NCBI GenBank assembly: GCA_023525975.1 | Contig: CM042046.1 | Location: forward strand, 39,029,501-39,093,500 | DNA from: Smallanthus sonchifolius | Lineage: Eukaryota > Streptophyta > Magnoliopsida > Asterales > Asteraceae | DNA length: 64,000 nt | Reading direction: 5' to 3' | Part shown: positions 57,379 through 64,000 of the stretch, in pieces | Position numbering within the stretch: position 1 is the first letter of the stretch | Layout: each line of letters opens with the position of its first letter | Made by a program: the position numbers and the translations under genes | The notes under the pieces: model-generated | The model's input: only the letters and a program-made list of their open reading frames with translations | Databases searched by the model: none | Told to the model about the DNA's origin: nothing

Positions 57379-57696
57379 CAGGGGCGGCCCGGAGGGGGGG
57401 CGGGGTGGGCGACCCCCCAGGGCCCGGTATCTCGAGGGGCCCGTAGTTTTTAAATTTTTTTATATATATTATATATATACATATATTTTTATAAAACAGG
57501 CCCAATCTTATTAACATTAGTTATAAAAGGCCCAAGTTGTATTTACCATTTATCTCATTAACCCACTTCAAAATTAAAAAAAGGCCCAATAAAAAGGTTT
57601 TTTTTTATATAATATGATTATTATATTATAGGGGCCCACTTTTTTTTTACATGTCCAGGGCCCAGAACCTCTTAAGGATTCTCGGGACCGGGCCTG
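57379..57696. mobile_element. hAT-type MITE (CAGGGGCGGCCC family)
   Basis: The ends CAGGGGCGGCCCGG and CCGGGCCTG are inverted. The 8-bp duplication GGGATCGT is perfect (57371-57378 and 57697-57704). GGGCCC motifs occur near both ends with an AT-rich centre. It is inserted in the probable Helitron. Confidence 0.88.
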
Positions 57697-57912
57697 GGGA
57701 TCGTCTCTATGTTTTGATATTATGTATCGTTCACCGTTGCGCCTGCATTTGCGTTTAGAGATTGCCGCTTTCACGACGAGGCACCCTTTAGAGTTTTACG
57801 TCGAAGCGATAGCCGTTGTGATGTGTTTTTGTATATGCATTTTGATATTTGGGATCGTGTCAGCGTTTTCATGCCGGGATCCCGACGCAACGCGCCCACG
57901 GGTAAACACTAG

Positions 57913-58122
57913 TTATTAAACATAAAACAAAATTGGTAAAAATCTTTTTGATTTTTGAACCGGCCGTATCGACAAAAGTCTTTTTAAATAATTGGTTAAC
58001 ACATTAAAAAAAAGTTAGCCAAATATATGACATATTATACATTTTTATACTCTCGCTGCTGCTAGCCAGTCTCACACACAGTAGTAATTTTAAATGCATA
58101 ACAACTAAACCAAAAACAGTAA
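57913..58122. other. intergenic spacer
   Basis: About 210 AT-rich bases; nothing recognised. Confidence 0.3.
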
Positions 58123-59105
58123 GGCCCCGTTTGGTAGCTTCTGAATCAGCTCATTAAGAGCTCACCTCTGAATTGGTCAGAGGTGTAGTGTTTGTTTCAT
58201 AAAAAAAGCCCCTCTTAACCATTCAACAAACCTCTTAACCATTCAGTCTCAACACATCCCTGAATGAAAAAATGACCTAATTCCCCCCCCCCCCCTTCCA
58301 TCTTCTCCACACGACCTCTGCTCCCTTCGCCTCCTCCACCTGCACACCCCCTCCGGCTACCACCCTCCGCTTGCGCACTCCCTCCGCCTGCTACCCACCA
58401 CATGAGCACGACTCCACACCACCTCCGCCACTGCTACTGCTTTGTGCAACTCTCTCCCTCACCACCAGCCCTCCGCCTGCCGCCACTCATCCTCTCCAGC
58501 CAAGGTACGTCCTCTGCTTTTGATTTTGTACTTGAACCCTAGAACTACTTTGTTTCTGCAAATTGTTTTTTTCTTCTTTGGTTTAGATTCTCCATATATA
58601 TAATTCTTAGTTTGTTCTAGAATTTAAAAGATTAAATAGTTGGTTGTTCTCCATAGATTAAATAGCTGATGTTGGTTGTATAATACAATTTTGTTTATGT
58701 TTTATGAATACCATTTTGGTTCTGTTTCTTGTAAATATGTTTCTGAACTTGGAAATATATTTTTTATTAATCTGTTTCTATGTGAATACCATTTTCTTTG
58801 TGCATTAGGATTAATTGAAAATATATTTTTGTTAATTTGTGTGAATACCAAATGTGTTTTTGTTAATTTGTGCCCATGGGTATAGCAAGATGTTGGTTAG
58901 TTTATTCATAACGGATCAAAGATAAATGAAGAACCGTTATGATTATTTAAATAGTTTAGAGGGGTAAAATAGTTATTCTGTACAGTCGTTCAGAGGCCCA
59001 ATCAACAGCACTAATGGTTCAACATTTAAATGGTTCAGAGTCTCTTACCCATTCAGATCTCTTACTGGTTCAGCACTTACTGATTCAGAAGTTGTCAAAC
59101 AGCCC
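58123..59105. mobile_element. MITE-like element with a C-rich core
   Basis: The ends GGCCCCGTTTGGTAGCTTCT and AGAAGTTGTCAAACAGCCC are inverted, and CTGAATCAG/CTGATTCAG follows inside on both sides. CATTCAG and CTCTTAACC motifs recur in both arms. The core has 13 C at 58283-58295 and CTCC/CACC repeats to about 58500. A target duplication is not clear (TAA left, TAT right). Confidence 0.65.
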
Positions 59106-59480
59106 TATGTATTAAAAGAATAGACAGTTTTCCAACTATAATTTTCAAGTTAATTATATCGTTTTCAAATAATTAACATTTTTAATATCATATCACATCA
59201 ATCATTAATCAAATAAGTCCAAAATAACATCATTACAAAACAACTTTCCTTTTCCTTTTTTTCTTTTTCTACAAAATCATTACAATGGTAGTGGAATGGT
59301 AAAACGAAAGCTGATTTTTTAAGTTTTTCTAAACCAAAATAAAAAACACCACAATAATACTTTGCTAAAATTACAATTCAATCATCAAACTCATAACAAA
59401 ATTCCCATCTTGTCCTCACGATTATGAAAACAGTAAAAGAACACCGAAAACCAAGGGGCAAAATAGTCACTTCATAGGAT
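59106..59480. other. 3' flank of the FLZ gene
   Basis: AT-rich sequence downstream of the FLZ stop codon. It includes the likely 3' untranslated region; no other feature is seen. Confidence 0.4.
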
Positions 59481-61065
59481 TTAGTTCATCATCAATCCAT
59501 CCAAAATCATTTCTTGGCTTCTGCATTCTTCACTGCAAAAACCCTTGTCACCCCTGTGTAACATTAAATAACTTTTAAATTGCATAAATTGATAATTAAG
59601 TATTTTATTAATTAAAGGTAAGTTTGAATAAAATTATTAAATAATTAAAAACATAATTTATAGTCCTAACAAAAAAAAATTAAACGATTAATGTATATGC
59701 CCACTAATCGTATTTCTAAATCTAAAGACTATAATCCTATAATTTATTTCATTATAGCCGGCTCGTGCTTGACGAGTTATCATGTTTTCTTTCTCCTTTT
59801 TTATAATTTTGTATTAATAACATTAAATTATATTAGTCTCAAATAATAAAATACTAAACTATTAACATAAAGCCTAAACTATCTTAACCTCAAATTTTAT
59901 AATATTATAACTTTATTAAAATATTAAGCATATGATTTCATCTAAACGGCAAGAGACCCATAAAAAAACAACTACGTGTATGAACTATAAATTAAAGCAT
60001 AAACCAATAATTTGCACTTAATATAAAATAATATTCATAACCAATAAAAAATATTATAACATATATTATTCACATCCATATAATATTAATCTATAGCTAC
60101 GGTACCGTACTCGTTTTAAAATGTTAATCTCTAGATGTATCTGTACCGTACAACTACCGGTACCAAAAATACGGATACCGAATTTCTTGAAAAGTGGATA
60201 TCAAATACCGTACCGAGTACATCAGTACCGGTTATCGGTACAAAAAGTTCATCCCTAATTTCAACATATAATATTTCTGAAAAAGCAAGGTATCGAACCT
60301 ATCGCTAGGGTACCGGTACTCGTTTCAAAATGCTCGTCTGAAAATGTATCTGTACCGTACAAGTACCGGTATCGAAAATATTATTATCGGATTTCTTGAA
60401 AAGTGGATATCCACCAAACGCTCATACCTAATTTCAACATAATATTTATGAAGAGGGGCAAACCTGTAAATAAGAATATCAATCCCTTCAAGATTCTTGT
60501 TGCATGTATGACAAAAACTCAAAAAACTCTCACAAATCCTTTTCGGACCAGGCTTCTTCAATTCGGGCGACCCGATAACCCCACAACACCTCTCCACAAC
60601 ACAGTTATCATAAATATGGGTCGTTTTCGGGTTCGGCCCATGCGAAACCACCCGGGTATACTCCTCCGAAAGCTCCATCTCCTTCAAAGACAACGGACCC
60701 GTAAAAGGCGACCCGGATCCGGATCCCGAAAAATGAGGACTACGTGTCTTGATCCCATAATCTCCGGAAAATTCGGGGATCTGAATCTTGAGATTCGATG
60801 CAAGTAAAACCTTACGATTGATTGTGTTGGGTTTGATAATAACTTCACCGGGTAGTTCTTTGATTAGGGCTAGAGCTATGCCTTCCGGGTCGGACTTGTC
60901 GGGTCGGGTTTTGGTGGTTTCAAATGGGTTGTTGACACGTGGATCGAGGATTGAAGTGGGTGATGATTCCGGGTCTTGTGGGGTTTTGGGGGAGAATAAG
61001 GTGTTGAAGAATTTTGGTGAAGGGAGGAAGGATGAAACGGGTCGGGTCGGGTTTTGATCGGCCAT
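59481..61065 (-). CDS. FCS-like zinc finger (FLZ) protein, two exons, 224 residues
   Basis: Exon 1 is 60464-61065 and exon 2 is 59481-59553; the 910-bp intron has GT-AG ends and splits an Arg codon. The joined frame is 675 bases including TAA. The FLZ domain spans the junction: C185-x2-C188, 18 residues, then FCSEEC with C207 and C211, ending MILDGLMMN. Upstream are the family's conserved LSLKEMELSEEYTRVVSHGP stretch and THIYDNCVVE. FLZ proteins are plant-specific adaptors that bind the SnRK1 kinase and respond to sugar and stress signals; which FLZ clade this is I cannot say. The N-terminus is Pro/Ser-rich. The ATG at 61063-61065 starts MADQNPTRPVSSFLPSP. Reading through exon 1 into the intron gives a false 246-codon frame ending at 60325. 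Confidence 0.93.
60090..60445. repeat. duplicated repeat in the FLZ intron
   Basis: Two direct copies (about 60098-60262 and 60309-60440) share GTATCTGTACCGTAC, then ACCGGTA and TTTCTTGAAAAGTGGATATC. GGTACCGGTACC-type motifs suggest a hAT MITE, but ends were not defined. The right copy reaches within 25 bases of the 5' splice site. Confidence 0.6.
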
Positions 61066-62781
61066 GGTGGGTCAAGAGAAGCAAGAAGAGATCCGGATTA
61101 AAACCCAAGTGTTTGTGGCGAAGTTGAGGTTGGATTTTTCGTGGTTAAGTCTGCCCATTTAATCATGGATTTGAAGGATATGATAAAAATTGTGATTTGT
61201 TGAAGCTAAAGAGCAACATGAATGAGATATATATACATATATGTGTATGTATAAAGAGAGCGTGAGAGAGAGGTAAATTGTGAGAGAGAGGGGGAAATGT
61301 GTATTTTTGGTGGAAGGTTTTTTTAGAGTTTGAAGGCACTTTAAAGATAGAGAGAGAAATAGTTAATAAAGTTCTGTATTTAAGTATAGGATCTATCTAG
61401 AAAAATATAAGAATAATATGTAAGAACATTTTTATCTTTATTTTTATAATTATATTAAAAATAATTATATATATTTTTTTAATTAAATAATATTTTTTAT
61501 ACATTTATCATTATCTTTTATCTCTTCTTCACTCATAACACTTTAAAAAAATATTAAGAAATTTATGCAGATAAATAGTGTTTTCTCTAAATATATAAAA
61601 AATTTATACATTTTATCTCTGCTACACCCACAACCACTAAATAAAATATAGGAAACCTCACTCACAAATATATAGAAAACATGTTGTGAATGCTCTAAGA
61701 CCACATTTAACTATTTTTAAACATCACCTCACCATATAATATAATTTTTATTATAAATTAAAAAAATTAATACCATAATAATCATCATATATCCTTATTT
61801 TTATTATAAAAAAGTCTTATTAATCTAATTTTAGTATATTAAAGCATTTTAACTTATAAAAATATGTTTAAAAGTCGCTAGACTAATTTACTTATGTTTA
61901 AGTTTTTATAGTTCTCTTGTAAAGTTGTAAATAACGAGAGAGTAGCATCAAGAGACCGACAGAAGAATCGTCGGAAGAGAGATCTTGAAGAGGCAGAGGA
62001 AAAGTAGCTTGAAGGTGGGGTAGAAAGCTAACACGTAGCAACACGTGTACATAAGTTGTACTCAAAGCATTTACTTCACTATTCACCTCTTCTTAAATTG
62101 TATGTTACATATAAATTGACTCGTCGACTCTTAACTTTGTTGAGATTTAAACAAGTGATGTTTAATATTTATACAAATAAAAAGGTTATGTTATTTTATT
62201 TTGATCAATTTAGTGGTTTTTTTTCATAGCTAACATCTATTATTTTAGAATAAATACACCATAACCTGCGCTATTTAGAATAATGACTTAACTCTTAAAT
62301 CTGTTGAGATTTAAACTAGTTTAATGTCTTTTTTTATGCACTTTTTACAAATTAGGGTGAAACCCCTTAACCCCTAACTACTCTAGCTCTAAACCAGTAA
62401 AAAATTGTTATATCATTTTTACCCTAAAATACTCTAAAGTACTCCTCTCACAAGGAATGAAAACCATAAACCCGTGAACCCCTGCTACCCAACCTTCAAA
62501 TTTGCAGCCACAAAATATTTGGGTTGTAGAACCCATGAAACGAACCCAAATGTACCCGAAGTCACAACCCGTAAGGGTTGCGACGGTGTTACCGCCTAGC
62601 CGAAAGTAACCGAAGCCGAATCGGTAACCCACCCCTACACCCTTATAGACTCCAATATAACATAACTAAGTTGAGTACTATCATAAAAATAAAAATATGT
62701 ATATGTTATTCTTTATAGTATCAACCAATATAACCTTATTAAATACATTATAAATAATATAAATATCCTTTGATTCTTTAA
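61066..62781. other. FLZ promoter side and intergenic
   Basis: On the minus strand the FLZ gene is preceded by CT-rich runs (plus-strand GAGAGAGAGG near 61265 and GAGAGAGAGG near 61283), common in plant 5' leaders. Beyond 61400 the sequence is AT-rich. The minus-strand frame at 61898-62086 and a GGGTTGCGACGGTG patch near 62575 are unassigned. Confidence 0.4.
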
Positions 62782-63499
62782 GGTAGCGTTTGGTATGCAG
62801 AAATAGGAGGTGGAATGGAATTGACGAATACGATGGAATAAAAAATATGGTGTTTGGTTGGACGATATAATGGAATCACCCATTCCACAAGTAATTTTAT
62901 TCCCTCTAAATCACTCAAATTCATTCCATCCACCCCCTTGTTTTTTTTCATTCCATCCCCTCTTTCACCTTTCATCACCACCACACCCTCCTACCACCAC
63001 CAACCACCGCCACCACCCACCACCGCCTCCACCATCCACCACTGTCGTCGTCGCCTCTACCACCCACCGCAACCCACAACCACATCACCTCCACCCATCG
63101 CCACCACCCACCCCCCACCTCCCACCGCCGTCGCCTCCCACCTCCCACCGTCGCCGCCTCCCACCACCACCACCGTCACCACCACCCACCGCCACCTCCC
63201 ACCACCGCCACCGCCACCACCCACCGCTATCTCCCACCACTGTCGCCTCCTCCACCAACCACCACCCACCACCACCTCCTTCCACCGCCACCCCCACACC
63301 ACCCACAACCACCCACCATCACCGCCACTCACTACGATTTTATTTCTTTGTCTTTTCTAGCCAACCAAACAACATAAAATAATGTTTTATTCCATTCTCA
63401 CATGGTAATCAAACAAGACAGTGGAATGGAATGGTCCATTTCTTTCTCCTGTCCATTTCATTACCTCGTCTATTCCATTACACCATACCAAACAGAGCC
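62782..63499. mobile_element. Tourist-like element with a CCACCACC core
   Basis: The ends GGTAGCGTTTGGTATGCAG and CACCATACCAAACAGAGCC are inverted, with a perfect TAA duplication (62779-62781 and 63500-63502). Arms carry GGAATGGAAT repeats like the element at 36262. The core at 62980-63330 is a CCACCACC/CCACCGCC array, source of several false long frames. Confidence 0.85.
62980..63330. repeat. CCACCACC/CCACCGCC array
   Basis: Trinucleotide-type low-complexity array in the core of the Tourist-like element. Frames on both strands read as Pro/His/Thr-rich or Gly/Trp/Val-rich and are not genes. Confidence 0.9.
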
Positions 63500-63502
63500 T
63501 AA

Positions 63503-64000
63503 AGGTTTGATATTTTTTTATCAACAAATTTTATAAAGGTATTTTTATTTTTAAACATTATTTCATCACCTAACATGTCTTTTCAGGATTTAATATATAG
63601 GGTTGAGTTAATGAGAGAACTCACTTTAATTAGAGAACTAGATAACCACTAAGAAAAGAAAGGGTGAAATTTTAAAGAGAAATGGTAAAATTGAAACTTA
63701 AAATATATAAATCTTTAAACATTTCTATCTTTTGCATACATTATTATTTTAAAAAAAAAATTGCACCATTAAATTAAGAATTTCTTTATCTTTCATTTGA
63801 GTATAAATAACGTTATAAAAAATAAGAATTAACTCGTCGTTTTTTTTTCTTATTATTTTCAATATTGCATATGTGTAGTATCACCCCAAAAACCTAAACC
63901 CCCACCCCACCCCCACCCAAAAACCAAAACCCCCCCACACCACACCCCAAAAACCTAAACCCACCACACCCACCCCCACCCAAAAACCTAAAACCCGCCA
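63503..64000. repeat. AT-rich tract ending in a C-rich, telomere-like array
   Basis: From about 63885 the plus strand consists of AAAAACCTAAACCC and CCCCACCC units, degenerate and interrupted. It resembles interstitial telomere-type repeats (CCCTAAA) mixed with CCCACC, and runs off the window. Confidence 0.6.

Larger units (their letters stand above)
56604..57912 (+). mobile_element. probable Helitron with nested MITE
   Basis: 5' end TCTATACTACCTTATAAAGG at 56604 preceded by A; 3' end with CGCAACGCGCCCACGGG then TAAACACTAG at 57909-57912 before T. A diverged tandem pair (TTTGCGTTT, TAGAG, GCCGTTGTGAT and GGGATCGT blocks) lies at about 57265-57378 and 57745-57860. The link between the two ends is inferred. 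Confidence 0.5.

Noticed and set aside
60325..60463. C-terminal extension of the FLZ frame to 246 codons
   Set aside because: A GT donor at 60463 and a matching acceptor at 59554 restore the complete zinc-binding motif; the extension is intron.
62854..63382. Frames of 168-174 codons, Pro/His/Thr-rich
   Set aside because: CCACC array core of a Tourist-like element.

Overview
This is a 64-kb piece of a plant nuclear genome. It is AT-rich, has short genes with GT-AG introns and dispersed repeats throughout, and almost every non-genic kilobase is transposon-derived. The repeat types (hAT, CACTA, Helitron, MULE and Tourist-like DNA elements, Ty1-copia and long-LTR elements, Cassandra and another TRIM) and the style of the genes point to a eudicot. 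Asteraceae is my guess from overall impression, not proven by the sequence.

Three host genes can be supported. (1) An intronless NKAP-family nuclear RS-rich protein lies on the minus strand at 13051-14688. (2) Cytosolic ribosomal protein S18 (uS13) lies on the plus strand at 20794-23394; it has four coding exons that rebuild exactly 152 residues and a promoter with telo-box and GGCCCA motifs. (3) A two-exon FCS-like zinc-finger (FLZ) protein of 224 residues lies on the minus strand at 59481-61065. All three have transposons in or beside them: a hAT derivative 77 bp upstream of the NKAP start, a 769-bp hAT MITE in RPS18 intron 2 with a Helitron end just upstream of its promoter, and a duplicated repeat in the FLZ intron.

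Layout. 1-455: end of a hAT element. 2411-5557: solo LTR with a 5-bp target-site duplication (TSD), itself carrying a MITE. 6223-10300: decayed RICESLEEPER-type hAT gene hit by several younger elements. 10473-10978: hAT MITE. 13051-15498: NKAP plus upstream hAT derivative. 15791-16640: Helitron within Helitron. 17092-18514: TRIM. 20543-23394: Helitron end and RPS18. 23912-25610: broken hAT. 25968-26239: hAT MITE. 26896-27527: intact Cassandra. 27700-32340: copia remnants split by a large composite with GC-rich arrays and a retroelement end. 36262-37004: Tourist-like element with a minisatellite core. 37271-42820: CACTA containing a CACTA containing a hAT, with a captured cytochrome P450 fragment. 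43690-45120: copia pol fragment. 45210-51108: Helitrons, a MULE and MITEs. 52400-55316: nearly intact hAT whose transposase frame is broken only by two stop codons. 56604-57912: probable Helitron with a nested MITE. 58123-59105 and 62782-63499: MITE-like elements around the FLZ gene.

The most notable signals are the hAT family with an AACCGGTT-rich subterminal code and a conserved 18-bp palindrome (at least five members here), the three-level transposon nest with P450 capture, and a Tourist-like family whose members each carry a different low-complexity array at the centre. No database search was possible; family names rest on motifs I recognise.
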